Shown: positions 34,999 to 43,803 of the stretch, one piece after another | How the letters are laid out: each line of letters starts with the position of its first letter | Numbering within the stretch: the first letter of the stretch is position 1 | DNA from: Brevundimonas sp. | GTDB lineage: Bacteria > Pseudomonadota > Alphaproteobacteria > Caulobacterales > Caulobacteraceae | Direction: 5' to 3' | DNA length: 56,636 nt | Assembly (NCBI RefSeq): GCF_024711105.1 | Contig: NZ_JANJTL010000137.1 | Coordinates: 1-56,636 of the forward strand | Made by a program: the position numbers and the translations under genes | The notes under the pieces: generated by a model | What the model saw: only the letters and a program-made list of their open reading frames with translations | The model's database searches: none | Told to the model about the DNA's origin: nothing

Positions 34999-35700
34999 TC
35001 AGGGCCTCCTGAACAGGTAGAGGCCGAACCCCAGGGCCGGCCGGCCGGCCGAGCGCCAGTAGTCCAGCAACAGGGCGGCCCGTTGCTGGACACGCTCCCG
35101 GTCGGGGTGGTGCGGGGTCTCCGCCGCCCAGCCGGCCACCGCCGCCTCGAGGGCGCCGGTGTAGGCGGCCCAATCCTCGTCCGGGCTGATGCGCGCGGCC
35201 ACAAGCTCCAGCCCCGCCGCCTGCCCCCGCGCCCGCCAGCCGGCGTCGGTGGCGTAGTCGGGACGTCCCATGACGGCGTTCAGCGCCGGATCGGGTTCGC
35301 CTTTCCAGAACAGGTCGCCCCAGAGCAGCCACCCGCCCGGTTCCAGCCAAGCCGCCAGCCGAGTGAAATTCCCCAGCCCCGTCGAGCCGAGCGCGGCGAG
35401 CAGGCGCCACGGCGCCCCTTCGGCCGCCAGCACGTCGGCCTCACCCTCGCGCACCGTCACGCCTTGCGAGCGGTCTCGCGCGATCGCGGCCAGCACCGGA
35501 TCGCGCTCGAAGGCCTCCACTGCCAGCCCCCGCGCCGCCAGCAGGCCGGCGGCGGCCCCGTTGCCGCAGCCCAGCTCGGCCGCCCGGTCGCCGGACCCGA
35601 GATCGGTGCGGTCGAGCATGGCCTCCAGCGCCGAGGCGCTGACCGGATTGCAGAGGTCCATCCGGGCGTAGGCGACGTGGTTCATCTGGAGCATTCGCAC
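34999..35700 (-). CDS. class I SAM-dependent methyltransferase, unknown substrate
   Basis: A 233-residue protein with the SAM-binding motif I AAELGCGNGAAAGLLA (about residues 39-54), an acidic residue at VEAFERD (motif II) and the LEPGGWLLWGDLFW segment of the core fold. No substrate-specific domain is recognisable. The start is uncertain: GTG at 35700, ATG at 35694 or ATG at 35685 (MNHVAYARMD). Its 3' end is 60 bp before fliQ, in the same direction, so it could read into the flagellar operon. Confidence 0.8.
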   Translation of the reverse strand: MRMLQMNHVAYARMDLCNPVSASALEAMLDRTDLGSGDRAAELGCGNGAAAGLLAARGLAVEAFERDPVLAAIARDRSQGVTVREGEADVLAAEGAPWRLLAALGSTGLGNFTRLAAWLEPGGWLLWGDLFWKGEPDPALNAVMGRPDYATDAGWRARGQAAGLELVAARISPDEDWAAYTGALEAAVAGWAAETPHHPDRERVQQRAALLLDYWRSAGRPALGFGLYLFRRP

Positions 35701-35727
35701 ACCCTAGCGAGCCGCCCGCGCAAATCT

Positions 35728-35744
35728 ACTTTACATCGTAAAGT
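35728..35744. promoter_or_regulatory. perfect 17-bp palindrome, probable operator
   Basis: ACTTTAC-ATC-GTAAAGT is a perfect inverted repeat with a 3-bp centre, in an unusually AT-rich spot 41 bp before the membrane-protein gene. The second gene of this pair is a winged-helix DNA-binding protein, so autoregulation through this site is the natural reading. Confidence 0.6.
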
Positions 35745-35784
35745 GCTTTTGCTACATCGAGGCCATCCACCGGGAGACACCACC

Positions 35785-36411
35785 GTGACCGACGACCAGA
35801 TCAAGTCCCTCAGGGACGACATCACCTACATGAAGGCGCTGGCCGACGAGGGCTCGCGCGGACCGCTGCTGGGCGGCGCCATCCTCGTGGCCGCCGGGCT
35901 GATCTTCGCGCCCGCCTCCATCGTGCACTGGATGATCGACACCCAGGTCCTGGCGGTCGGCCCCGAAGCGTATGGCTACCTCTGGATCGGGGCCGTGGTC
36001 ATCTTCCTGGCGGCGCTGTTCGTCCTCAAGTCGCGGCTGGGCTCGCGCCCCGGCGCCTTCTCGCCGGCCAACCGCGCCTCCTCAACCGCCTGGATGGGCG
36101 TGGGCCTGTGCTGCTTCGTCCTCGGCCTGTCGATGGCCATCCTCGCCTGGCGCGCGGGGACGGAGGTTCCGCTGCTGTTCTTCCCGTCTCTGATCACCGC
36201 GCTCTACGGCGCCGGCTGGGCCGTGTCGGCGGCCATGTCGCGGCAGAAGTGGCTGTGGGTGGCCGCCATCGGTGGCTGGGTCGCGGCGCCCGTGCTGGCG
36301 CTTCTGACCGGCGATCCGAGCCAGTACCTGGCCTATGCGGCCGCCCTGGTCCTGCTGACCATCGTGCCCGGCGTCATCCTGATGCGTCAGGAACCCTCGG
36401 ACGTGGTGTGA
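35785..36411 (+). CDS. membrane protein paired with a winged-helix regulator
   Basis: A 208-residue protein with five or six transmembrane helices (about residues 28-50, 68-88, 107-128, 133-155, 165-183, 188-205) and a polar N terminus (TDDQIKSLRDDITYMKALADEG). I know the arrangement, but no function for it. The start is GTG at 35785, with GGGAG upstream. The winged-helix gene follows after 2 bp, and a palindromic operator precedes the pair. Such membrane-protein/regulator couples are common in Caulobacterales and Sphingomonadales and are usually uncharacterised. Confidence 0.8.
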   Translation: MTDDQIKSLRDDITYMKALADEGSRGPLLGGAILVAAGLIFAPASIVHWMIDTQVLAVGPEAYGYLWIGAVVIFLAALFVLKSRLGSRPGAFSPANRASSTAWMGVGLCCFVLGLSMAILAWRAGTEVPLLFFPSLITALYGAGWAVSAAMSRQKWLWVAAIGGWVAAPVLALLTGDPSQYLAYAAALVLLTIVPGVILMRQEPSDVV

Positions 36412-36413
36412 GC

Positions 36414-36722
36414 ATGGGCGACGGTTTCGACATCGAGTCCATCGACGAGGTCATCCACGGCCGGGTCCGGCTCGGGATCATGGCCTTCCTGTCCGGGGCC
36501 GACAGCGCCGACTTCGGGACGCTCAAGGCCCGGCTGCAGGTCACCGACGGCAACCTGTCGGTTCATCTGCGAAAGCTCGAGGAGGCCGGCTACGTCGAGG
36601 TGATCAAGAGCTTCGTGGGCCGCAAGCCGCTCACCCAGGCGAAGATCACCAAGGAAGGTCGGGCCGCCTTCGGCCGCTACCTCCAGGCCATGACGGCGCT
36701 GGTGGAGGACGCCTCCCAATAA
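36414..36722 (+). CDS. winged-helix transcriptional regulator (HTH_34/MarR-like)
   Basis: A 102-residue protein consisting of one winged-helix domain: RVRLGIMAFLSG, the recognition-helix part TDGNLSVHLRKLEEAGYVEV and the wing FVGRKPLTQAKIT. It begins at ATG 36414, 2 bp after the membrane-protein gene; the frame is open further upstream but those codons lie inside that gene. Proteins like this typically repress the operon they are in; the palindrome at 35728 is the obvious target. The effector is unknown. Confidence 0.9.
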   Translation: MGDGFDIESIDEVIHGRVRLGIMAFLSGADSADFGTLKARLQVTDGNLSVHLRKLEEAGYVEVIKSFVGRKPLTQAKITKEGRAAFGRYLQAMTALVEDASQ

Positions 36723-36738
36723 GGCTAAGGATGCGCGG

Positions 36739-37524
36739 GTGAGACCGCGCATCCATCCCTTTTCCAAGGTCGAGAACGTCCGCGACTACGGCGACTATTC
36801 GACCGCCGCCGCCCGCCGCCTGCATCGCGGGCGGCTGTTCCGTTCCGGCCACTGGGCCGAGGCCACCGACGAGGACCTGGAGCGGCTGCACGGCTTCGGC
36901 GTCGCCACCGTCATCGACCTGCGTCGCGCGGTCGAACGCGAGCGCCAGCCGTCGCGGCGGCATGCGGCCTTTTCAGGCGTGGTGGTCGAGGCCCCGCCCC
37001 ATGAGGACGACCTGACCGAGGCGCCGCACATCCAGTTCCTCAAGTCGACCGACCTGACGCTCGACAGCGGCCGGCGCTTCATGCTGGAGGCCTACCGCCG
37101 CATTCCCTATGAGACGCCGCATCTGGATCTGTTCGGCCGCTATTTCCGCGCGCTGGCCGACGGCGACGGACCGGTGCTGATCCACTGCGCGGCGGGCAAG
37201 GACCGGACCGGCATCCTGGCGGCCCTCACCCACCGGATGGTGGGCGTGCATCCCGACGACATGGTCGAGGACTATCTGCTGACCAACACCGCCGTGCGGC
37301 TGGCCGACCGGGCGCCGGACATCGCCGAGCGGCTGGAGAAGTTCACCGGCCGGCGCCCCTCCCACGACGCCGTCGTGGCCTTCCTCGGGGTTGAGGCCGT
37401 CTATCTGGAAGAAGCCTTCGCCGAGATCGACCGCGTGTCGGGCTCGCTGGACGCCTATTTCGAACAGGCCCTGGGCCTGGACGCCGCGACACGCGCGCGA
37501 GTGGCGGAAAGGCTGTGCGCCTGA
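36739..37524 (+). CDS. tyrosine/serine protein phosphatase family protein
   Basis: A 261-residue dual-specificity-type phosphatase (Y_phosphatase3). The CX5R active site is HCAAGKDRTG with nucleophile Cys150, preceded by NVRDYGDY and FRSGHWAEAT, typical of this family. Substrates may be phosphoproteins or phosphoinositide-like lipids; none is known. The start is GTG at 36739, 16 bp after the regulator. The last 10 bp overlap pabB. Confidence 0.88.
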   Translation: MRPRIHPFSKVENVRDYGDYSTAAARRLHRGRLFRSGHWAEATDEDLERLHGFGVATVIDLRRAVERERQPSRRHAAFSGVVVEAPPHEDDLTEAPHIQFLKSTDLTLDSGRRFMLEAYRRIPYETPHLDLFGRYFRALADGDGPVLIHCAAGKDRTGILAALTHRMVGVHPDDMVEDYLLTNTAVRLADRAPDIAERLEKFTGRRPSHDAVVAFLGVEAVYLEEAFAEIDRVSGSLDAYFEQALGLDAATRARVAERLCA

Positions 37525-38771
37525 CGCCGATCGATCCGGTGACGGCCATGCGCCCCTTCGGCGACGAGCCGTGGGCCGCGCTGCTGGCGTCCGACGGCTC
37601 CGAAGGCGCGACGCGCTCCTTCCTGCTGCGCCGGCCGGATCGGACCCTGACGCTGGCCGCCGACGACATCTCCGACGCCCAGACCACGATCCGCGACTTC
37701 CTGGCCTCGTCCACGGGCATGGTCCTGGGGCTCGCCGCCTACGAGCTCGGCGCGCGGGTCGAGCCGGTGGCTCTGCCGCGCGATCCCGACTGGCCCGACC
37801 TGATCCTGGGGCACTATCCCGCCTGGCTGGAGCTCGACCATGCGGCGGGCACGGTGTCGGGCCGCGGCGGAGACCCAGAGGCGGCCCTGGCCTGGCTGGC
37901 CGCGACCGCTGACGCCCCCGCCTCGCCTGCTGCCACCTTCGAGCCGGAGGCTCGACCCGAGGCCTTTGAGGCCGCCGTGGCCGACGTGGTCCGCCGCATC
38001 GGCGAGGGCGAGCTGTTCCAGGCCAATATCGCCCAGGCCTGGCGAGGCGAACTGGCGGTCGGCGCGACGCCCTGGGGCGCCTTCGAGCGGCTGGCGGCGA
38101 CCAGCCCGGCGCCGCTGGCCGCCTTCTGGCGGCTGCCGGATCGGGCGCTGGTCTCGCATTCGCCCGAGCGCTTCCTCGAGTTGCAGGGCCGCCGCGTCCG
38201 CACCCGGCCGATCAAGGGCCCCCGTCCGCGCGGAGCCACACCGGACGAGGACGCCGGCTTGGCCGCCGAACTGTCATCCAGCGCCAAGGACCGCGCCGAG
38301 AACCTGATGATCGTCGACCTGATGCGCAACGACCTGGCCCGGGTCTGCGAACCCGGGTCCGTCGAGGTCACCGACCTGTTCGCCGTCGAAGCCTTCCCGA
38401 ACGTCTGGCACCTGGTCTCGACCGTCGAGGGCGATCTGCGCGAGGGCGCCGACGCCGCCGACCTGCTGGCCGCGACCTTCCCGCCGGGTTCGATCACCGG
38501 GGCGCCCAAGACCCAGGCCATGCGGGTCATATCGGCGCTCGAGGGCCCGCGCGGACCCTGGTGCGGCTCGCTGTTCCGGGTCGATCCGGACGGGTCGATG
38601 GACTCCTCGGTGCTGATCCGCACGGCGGCCTTCGTCGAGGACGCGGGCGGCTGGCGCTTCCGCACCCTTGCCGGCGCGGGCATAACTGCTGACAGCGAAC
38701 CCCTGGCCGAGCGGCTGGAGACCGAGGCCAAGATCGCCGGCCTGCGCCGGGCGCTGACGGAGGCTCCATGA
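37515..38771 (+). CDS. pabB: aminodeoxychorismate synthase component I
   Basis: A 418-residue chorismate-using enzyme that makes 4-amino-4-deoxychorismate for folate. The family motifs are present: ELFQANIAQAW, RPIKGPRPRG, KDRAENLMIVDLMRNDLARVC, FPPGSITGAPK and FRTLAGAGITADS. Start GTG at 37515, overlapping the phosphatase by 10 bp; it overlaps pabC by 4 bp. Anthranilate synthase component I is the main alternative, but the coupling to a class IV aminotransferase favours PabB. Confidence 0.9.
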   Translation: MRLTPIDPVTAMRPFGDEPWAALLASDGSEGATRSFLLRRPDRTLTLAADDISDAQTTIRDFLASSTGMVLGLAAYELGARVEPVALPRDPDWPDLILGHYPAWLELDHAAGTVSGRGGDPEAALAWLAATADAPASPAATFEPEARPEAFEAAVADVVRRIGEGELFQANIAQAWRGELAVGATPWGAFERLAATSPAPLAAFWRLPDRALVSHSPERFLELQGRRVRTRPIKGPRPRGATPDEDAGLAAELSSSAKDRAENLMIVDLMRNDLARVCEPGSVEVTDLFAVEAFPNVWHLVSTVEGDLREGADAADLLAATFPPGSITGAPKTQAMRVISALEGPRGPWCGSLFRVDPDGSMDSSVLIRTAAFVEDAGGWRFRTLAGAGITADSEPLAERLETEAKIAGLRRALTEAP

Positions 38772-39553
38772 TCCCCGAGGACGACCGCGGTCTGTTACTG
38801 GGCGACGGCCTGTTCGAGACCCTGCGGGCCGAAGGCGGGCTGATCCTCGACTGGGACGCCCACTGGGATCGGCTGAAGCGCGGCTGCGCGACGCTGGGAC
38901 TGCCCGTCCCGGATGAGAGCGAGGCGCTGGCCCGCTCGCGCGACGCGCTGCAGTCCGTCTTCGCCCCCGTCGGCGCCCTGCGCCTGACCTGGACGGCGGG
39001 CAGCGGCGGGCGGGGGCTGGACCGACCCCATGCGCCGGAGGGCCGCCTGCTGGTCTCCGCCACGGCCTATGAGCCGCCGATGAGCCCGGCCGCGCTGATC
39101 TCCTCCAGCCTCCGCCGCAACGACGGCTCGCCCGCGTCGCGCCTGAAGAGCCTGGCCTATCTCGACAATGTCCTGGCTCGCCGCGAGGCTCGGGACGCCG
39201 GCGCGGACGAAGCGGTCATGCTGAACACCCGCGGCCAGGTCGCGTGCGCGACGGCGGCCAACCTGTTCTGGTTCGAGGACGACATCCTGACCACGCCGGC
39301 CCTGGACTGCGGCATGCTCGACGGCGTGGTGCGCGGCCGGATCATCGCCCTGGCGATCCAGTCAGGCCTGGCCGTGCGCGAGGGCCACCTGGAATCCTCC
39401 GCGCTGGAGAGCGCCACCGGCCTGTTCCTGACCAACAGCCTGATAGGCGTGCGGCCCGTCGCCAGCCTGGATGGCCGGACGGTTCCGCCCCATCCGGCGG
39501 TCAGCCCGCTGGCTCAGGCGCTGGCGGAGGCCGCCTCGGGCGTCAGCATATAG
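38768..39553 (+). CDS. pabC: aminodeoxychorismate lyase (class IV PLP enzyme)
   Basis: A 261-residue fold-type IV PLP enzyme; the Schiff-base lysine is Lys127 in RLKSLAYLDN and the cofactor phosphate loop lies around TSLIGVRPV. It would release pyruvate from aminodeoxychorismate to give p-aminobenzoate. Its ATGA overlap with pabB makes the pair translationally coupled. D-amino-acid aminotransferase-like activity cannot be excluded. Its 3' end overlaps the convergent hslO gene by 40 bp. Confidence 0.88.
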   Translation: MIPEDDRGLLLGDGLFETLRAEGGLILDWDAHWDRLKRGCATLGLPVPDESEALARSRDALQSVFAPVGALRLTWTAGSGGRGLDRPHAPEGRLLVSATAYEPPMSPAALISSSLRRNDGSPASRLKSLAYLDNVLARREARDAGADEAVMLNTRGQVACATAANLFWFEDDILTTPALDCGMLDGVVRGRIIALAIQSGLAVREGHLESSALESATGLFLTNSLIGVRPVASLDGRTVPPHPAVSPLAQALAEAASGVSI

Positions 39554-40428
39554 GTCCGCGAACAGTATTCGCAGGTCACGTGGATCAGGCCGTCCGGCTC
39601 GACCATCTCGGAGATGTCCGAGGCGTCGAAGGCCTGCAGCATCACCTCGACCCGCTCGCGCGAGCAGCGGCATTCGGCGCGCAGCGGCTTGCCTGGCAGC
39701 AGGCGCACGCCCTCCTCGTGGAACAGGCGAAACAGCAACGCCTCGGGCGCCAGCGTCGGGTCGACCAGCTCGTCGTCGGCCACGGTCGAGATCAGGGCGC
39801 GGGCGTTGTCCCAGGCCTCCTCGGTCGAGCCGCGCGTGTCGTCGGCCGCGACCATCTGGGCCATGATCCCCCCGGCCCGCCAGACCGTGCCCTCGGCGGT
39901 GGTCACCTGGCCCACGGCCAGCCGCACCCGCGTCGGCAACTGCTCGGACTGTTCGAAATAGCGCTCGGCGCACTGGGCCAGGGTCTCGCCCTCGATCGGC
40001 GTCAGGCCCTGGCTGCGGCCGAGGTCGGGGCCCCGGTCGATGGTCATGACGAACGCGCCCTTGCCCAGCAGGGTCTCGGCGCCCGGGCGCACGAAGCCTT
40101 GGCTGGCGGCCGTCACCCGCTCCGCGTCGAACTTGCAGTAGCCGCGCACCGCGCCGTTGGTGTCGTAGTCGACGACCACATAGGCCACCGGCCCGTCCCC
40201 CTGCGCCTGCAGGATCAGCCGCCCCTCGAACTTCAGCGAGGCCCCCACCAGCGCCGCCAGCGCCAGCGATTCGCCCAGCAGGTTGGCGACCGGTTCCGGG
40301 TAGTCGTGACGGTTCAGGATCTCGTTCGCCAGGGGGCCGAGGCGCACCAGGCGCCCGACCACCGGCCGGCCGGGGAGGATGAACTGGGCCGTCAGGTCGT
40401 CCGACGGCGGGGTGCTCGAAAAGGTCAT
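39514..40428 (-). CDS. hslO: redox-regulated chaperone Hsp33
   Basis: A 304-residue Hsp33. The C-terminal zinc switch shows CRCS and CEYC cysteine pairs, and the core carries GLGRSQGLTPIEGETLAQCAERYFEQSEQLPT-type sequence (positions about 165-195). Under oxidation the zinc is released and the protein becomes a holdase. The ATG at 40428 gives the normal length; the frame is open much further upstream, antisense to the SDR gene, but that extension is not homologous. It overlaps pabC convergently by 40 bp. Confidence 0.93.
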   Translation of the reverse strand: MTFSSTPPSDDLTAQFILPGRPVVGRLVRLGPLANEILNRHDYPEPVANLLGESLALAALVGASLKFEGRLILQAQGDGPVAYVVVDYDTNGAVRGYCKFDAERVTAASQGFVRPGAETLLGKGAFVMTIDRGPDLGRSQGLTPIEGETLAQCAERYFEQSEQLPTRVRLAVGQVTTAEGTVWRAGGIMAQMVAADDTRGSTEEAWDNARALISTVADDELVDPTLAPEALLFRLFHEEGVRLLPGKPLRAECRCSRERVEVMLQAFDASDISEMVEPDGLIHVTCEYCSRTYMLTPEAASASA

Positions 40429-40474
40429 CGGCGCCAGATAGGGTCCGCGGGTCCATCTGGTAAGGGGACAGGCC

Positions 40475-40500
40475 GGAACCCGGTTCCGCGCCCGCCCGTT
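40475..40500 (+). promoter_or_regulatory. EcfG (general stress sigma) promoter for the SDR gene
   Basis: GGAAC (40475-40479), 17 bp, CGTT (40497-40500); the -10 ends 30 bp before the ATG at 40531. It is embedded in GGAACC-C-GGTTCC, which by itself is a perfect short palindrome (40475-40487). Geometry equals that of the promoter of the SDR paralogue at 13479. Confidence 0.6.
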
Positions 40501-40530
40501 CGTTCGCATTCGCTGGAAACCGCCAAGCTC

Positions 40531-41817
40531 ATGAGCCGTCCCGCCCTCAAGCCGCTCGCGCGCCAGACCATCGTCATCACCGGCGCGACCTCGGGCATCG
40601 GACTGTCGACCGCCCGGCGCGCCGCCGAGCGCGGGGCCCGGCTGTTCCTCATCGCGCGCGGCGAGAAGGACCTGCGGGCGCTCTGCGAAGAGCTCCAGTC
40701 GCGCGGCGCCCGTTCGGCCTATGCGGTCTGCGACGTGGCCGACGCCGAAGGCCTGCGCGCCGCCGCCGACAAGTGCGAGCGGCTGTTCGGCGGCTTCGAC
40801 ACTTGGGTGAACAACGCCGGGGTTTCGATCTACGGCCCCATCCGCGACACCCGGCCCGAGGACCACCGCCGCCTGTTCGAGACCAACTACTGGGGCGTCG
40901 TGAACGGGACGCTGCTGGCCGCAGAACGCCTTCGCGACCGTCCCGGCGGCGGCTCGATCATCACCGTCGGCTCGGTGCTCGGCGACGCGCCGATTCCGAT
41001 CCAGGGCGTCTATTCGGCGTCCAAGCACGCGGTGCGCGGCTTCATCAACGCGTTCCGCATGGAGCTGATGCGGGAGGGCGCGCCGATCTCGATGACCCTG
41101 GTCAAGCCGGCGGCCATCGACACCCCATACAAGGATCACGCCCTGAACCTGACCGGCGCGCCGATGCGCAATCCGGGGCCGGTCTATGCGGCGCACGTGG
41201 TGGCCGACGTCATCCTGCACTGCGCCCAGAAGCCGGTGCGCGAGATCACTGTCGGCGGCGGCGGGCGCGCCATGGCCGCCTTCCATCATCTTCTGCCCGG
41301 CGTGGCGGAACCGATTTTCGCCCTGCTCGCTCCCCTCATGCACCTCGATCGCGGCGCACGCGCGCGGCCGGTCGAGGACGCCCTGTGGGACCCGACTGAG
41401 GACGGATTGATGGAAGAGACCGCCTACCCCTTCGTGCGCCGCTCGAGTCTGCTGGCCCAGGCGCGGATGCATCCGCGCATGACCGTGGGCGGCCTGTTCG
41501 GCGTGTTCCTGATCGCCGCCGGCGTCGTCGCGGCCCAGCGCCTGATCGGCCGCGAGGCCCAGCCGGCGACGGGCCTCAAGGCCTGGCGCGAGCGCGCCGA
41601 GGGCTGGGCCGAGGGGCTCGGCGATCGCGTGCGCGACCTGGACCTGGGCGGTCGTTTCTGCGACCTGCACCTGGCGGATCGGGCGCGGCCCGCGCTTGAC
41701 CGGGCCGGTCGCTACGCCAAGGACCACGCCGCCGAGGGTGTCGGGACCCTGGCCGCGCTGGCGGCCGTCGCGGGCGCCGTGGCGCTGGCGCTGAACGAGC
41801 GCGACCGCTTCCGCTGA
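40531..41817 (+). CDS. SDR-family oxidoreductase with C-terminal membrane segment (paralogue 2)
   Basis: A 428-residue short-chain dehydrogenase: TGATSGIG (residues 18-25), NNAG and catalytic YSASK. The SDR core ends near 250. The tail is longer than in paralogue 1 (12415) and includes a transmembrane stretch (about 320-340, GLFGVFLIAAGVVAAQ) and a second hydrophobic end (about 405-420). The two share FGGFDTWVN, TNYWGVVNG and the HPR-M/L-T-G junction before the membrane segment. Substrate unknown; stress regulation is inferred from the promoter. Confidence 0.88.
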   Translation: MSRPALKPLARQTIVITGATSGIGLSTARRAAERGARLFLIARGEKDLRALCEELQSRGARSAYAVCDVADAEGLRAAADKCERLFGGFDTWVNNAGVSIYGPIRDTRPEDHRRLFETNYWGVVNGTLLAAERLRDRPGGGSIITVGSVLGDAPIPIQGVYSASKHAVRGFINAFRMELMREGAPISMTLVKPAAIDTPYKDHALNLTGAPMRNPGPVYAAHVVADVILHCAQKPVREITVGGGGRAMAAFHHLLPGVAEPIFALLAPLMHLDRGARARPVEDALWDPTEDGLMEETAYPFVRRSSLLAQARMHPRMTVGGLFGVFLIAAGVVAAQRLIGREAQPATGLKAWRERAEGWAEGLGDRVRDLDLGGRFCDLHLADRARPALDRAGRYAKDHAAEGVGTLAALAAVAGAVALALNERDRFR

Positions 41818-41859
41818 TACCGGCTTGCCGCCGGACGAACGGCGGTCCAGCTTGGCCGG

Positions 41860-43752
41860 ATGCGGCGCCTCCCCATCCTGCTGCTCGACTTCGATTCCAC
41901 CCTGGTCGGCTTCGAGACCCTCGAGGCCCTGGCCGAGGTCGCGCTCGAGGGCCGCCCGGACGCGGATACGCGCCGGGCCGAGATCGCGCGCCTGACCGAT
42001 GAGGCGATGGAGGGCCGCCTCGACTTCAACGAGGCCCTGACGCAGCGACTAGCCCTGGTCGAGGCCGACCGCGGCCATGTGGAGGCCGTGGCCGCCAAAG
42101 CGGTCGCGGCCCTGACCCCGTCGGTCCGCCGCAACCTCGATGCCCTGCGCCGCCACGCGGATCGGGTCCACATCCTGTCGGCCGGCTTTCGCGAGATCAT
42201 CGCGCCAGTGGCCGAGGCCATGGGGCTCGACCCCGCTCACGTCCACTGCAACGACCTGGCCTATGACGGCGCGGGCCGGGTCGTCGGCGCCGACGGCTCA
42301 AATCCGCTGGCCTTCGAGGACGGCAAGATCGAGGCGGTGCGGGCGCTGGCGCTCGACGGGCCGGTGGTCATGGTCGGGGACGGCTGGGGCGACTGGCGCG
42401 TCCGCGAGGCGGGCCTGGCCGACCGCTTCTGGGCCTACACCGAGGTCGTGACGCGCGACCGCGTGGTGGAGCGCGCCGATGCCGTCGCCTCGACGCTGGA
42501 CGAGATCCTGCACGCCGAAGGCTTCGTGGCCCGCTTCTCCTATCCGCGCGGGCGGATGAAGGTGCTGCTGCTTGAGAACGTCCACCCGCGCGCCGTCGAA
42601 CGCTTCAGGGCCGAGGGCTACGCCGTCGAGACGCTGAAGGGCGCGCTGACCGAGGACCGCCTCATCGAGCGCATCCAGGGCGTGCACGTGCTCGGCGTTC
42701 GCTCAAAGAGCGAGGTGACCGCCCGCGTTCTGGCCGCCGCGGACAGGCTGCTGGCCGTCGGCGCCTTCTGCATCGGCACCAACCAGATCGACCTGGCCGC
42801 CGCCGCCGAGAAGGGAGTGGCCGTCTTCAACGCCCCCTATTCCAACACGCGCTCGGTGGTGGAGCTGGTCATCGGCCTGACCGTGGCCCTGACCCGCCGG
42901 GTCGCCGACAAGTCCGCGGCGCTCCACGCCGGCCGCTGGGAGAAGACCGCCGACGGGGCCCACGAGCTGCGCGGCCAGACGCTCGGCGTCGTCGGCTACG
43001 GCGCCATCGGCTCGCAGCTCTCGGTCCTGGCCGAAGCCATGGGCATGAAGGTCGTCTTCCACGACCTCGACGAGAAGCTGGCGCTCGGCAACGCGCGGCG
43101 CGTGCGCAGCCTGGACGAGGTCCTGGCCGAGGCCGACGTCCTCACCGTCCACGTCGACGGCCGGCGTGAGAATGCGAACCTCATCGGCGCGCCCCAGTTC
43201 GCCCGGATGAAGCCCGGCGCCCTGTTCATCAACCTGTCGCGCGGCCACGTCGTGGACATCGAGGCCTTGGCAGAGGCGATGCGCTCAGGCCGGCTCGGCG
43301 GCGCGGCGGTGGACGTCTTCCCGGAGGAGCCGGCGGCCAACTCCGACGGCTTCACGACACCGCTTCAGGGCCTGCCCAACGTCATCCTGACCCCGCACAT
43401 CGGCGGCTCGACCGAGGAGGCGCAGGAGGCCATCGCCGACTTCGCCTCAGAGCGGCTGCTCGGCTTCCTCAACCGCGGCGACACGACCTTCAGCGTCAAC
43501 CTGCCCAACGTCCGCCTGTCCGAAGTCACCGGCGCCCACCGGCTGCTGCACATCCACCGCAACCAGCCCGGCGTGCTCGCCGCCATCAACCGGGCGCTTG
43601 CCGAAGGCGGCCTCAACATCCTCGCCCAGCACCTCAAGACCGACGACCGCACCGGCTACGTCATCGTGGATGTGGAGGGCGACTATGACCCGGCGGCGCT
43701 GGAGGGCCTGAAGGCGGTGGACGGCGCACTGCGGTTCAGAGTGCTGTATTAG
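41860..43752 (+). CDS. fusion of phosphoserine phosphatase (SerB) and phosphoglycerate dehydrogenase (SerA)
   Basis: A 630-residue fusion. Residues 1-220 are a HAD-type phosphoserine phosphatase: DFDSTL with Asp10 and Asp12 (LLDFDSTLVGFETLEALAE), motif II ILSAGFREI, the lysine in FEDGKIEAV and motif III VGDGWGDWRV. Residues 233-630 are a SerA of the E. coli type: CIGTNQIDL, GVVGYGAIGS (NAD), INLSRGHVVDI, HIGGS with catalytic His, and a C-terminal ACT domain (HIHRNQPGVLAAINRALAEGG-like, about 560-630) that usually binds serine for feedback inhibition. It would carry the first and third steps of serine biosynthesis; the transaminase SerC is not nearby. Start ATG 41860, 42 bp after the SDR gene. 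Confidence 0.92.
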   Translation: MRRLPILLLDFDSTLVGFETLEALAEVALEGRPDADTRRAEIARLTDEAMEGRLDFNEALTQRLALVEADRGHVEAVAAKAVAALTPSVRRNLDALRRHADRVHILSAGFREIIAPVAEAMGLDPAHVHCNDLAYDGAGRVVGADGSNPLAFEDGKIEAVRALALDGPVVMVGDGWGDWRVREAGLADRFWAYTEVVTRDRVVERADAVASTLDEILHAEGFVARFSYPRGRMKVLLLENVHPRAVERFRAEGYAVETLKGALTEDRLIERIQGVHVLGVRSKSEVTARVLAAADRLLAVGAFCIGTNQIDLAAAAEKGVAVFNAPYSNTRSVVELVIGLTVALTRRVADKSAALHAGRWEKTADGAHELRGQTLGVVGYGAIGSQLSVLAEAMGMKVVFHDLDEKLALGNARRVRSLDEVLAEADVLTVHVDGRRENANLIGAPQFARMKPGALFINLSRGHVVDIEALAEAMRSGRLGGAAVDVFPEEPAANSDGFTTPLQGLPNVILTPHIGGSTEEAQEAIADFASERLLGFLNRGDTTFSVNLPNVRLSEVTGAHRLLHIHRNQPGVLAAINRALAEGGLNILAQHLKTDDRTGYVIVDVEGDYDPAALEGLKAVDGALRFRVLY

Positions 43753-43803
43753 CGGCGAGGCGGCGTCGAGACCGCCCCCACAAGTCGCAGCGGAGCAGGC
43801 AGC

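Noticed and set aside
40429-41727. Long minus-strand extension of hslO opposite the second SDR
   Set aside because: Hsp33 has its normal length from ATG 40428; the extension is antisense to a conserved SDR and has no similarity to Hsp33.
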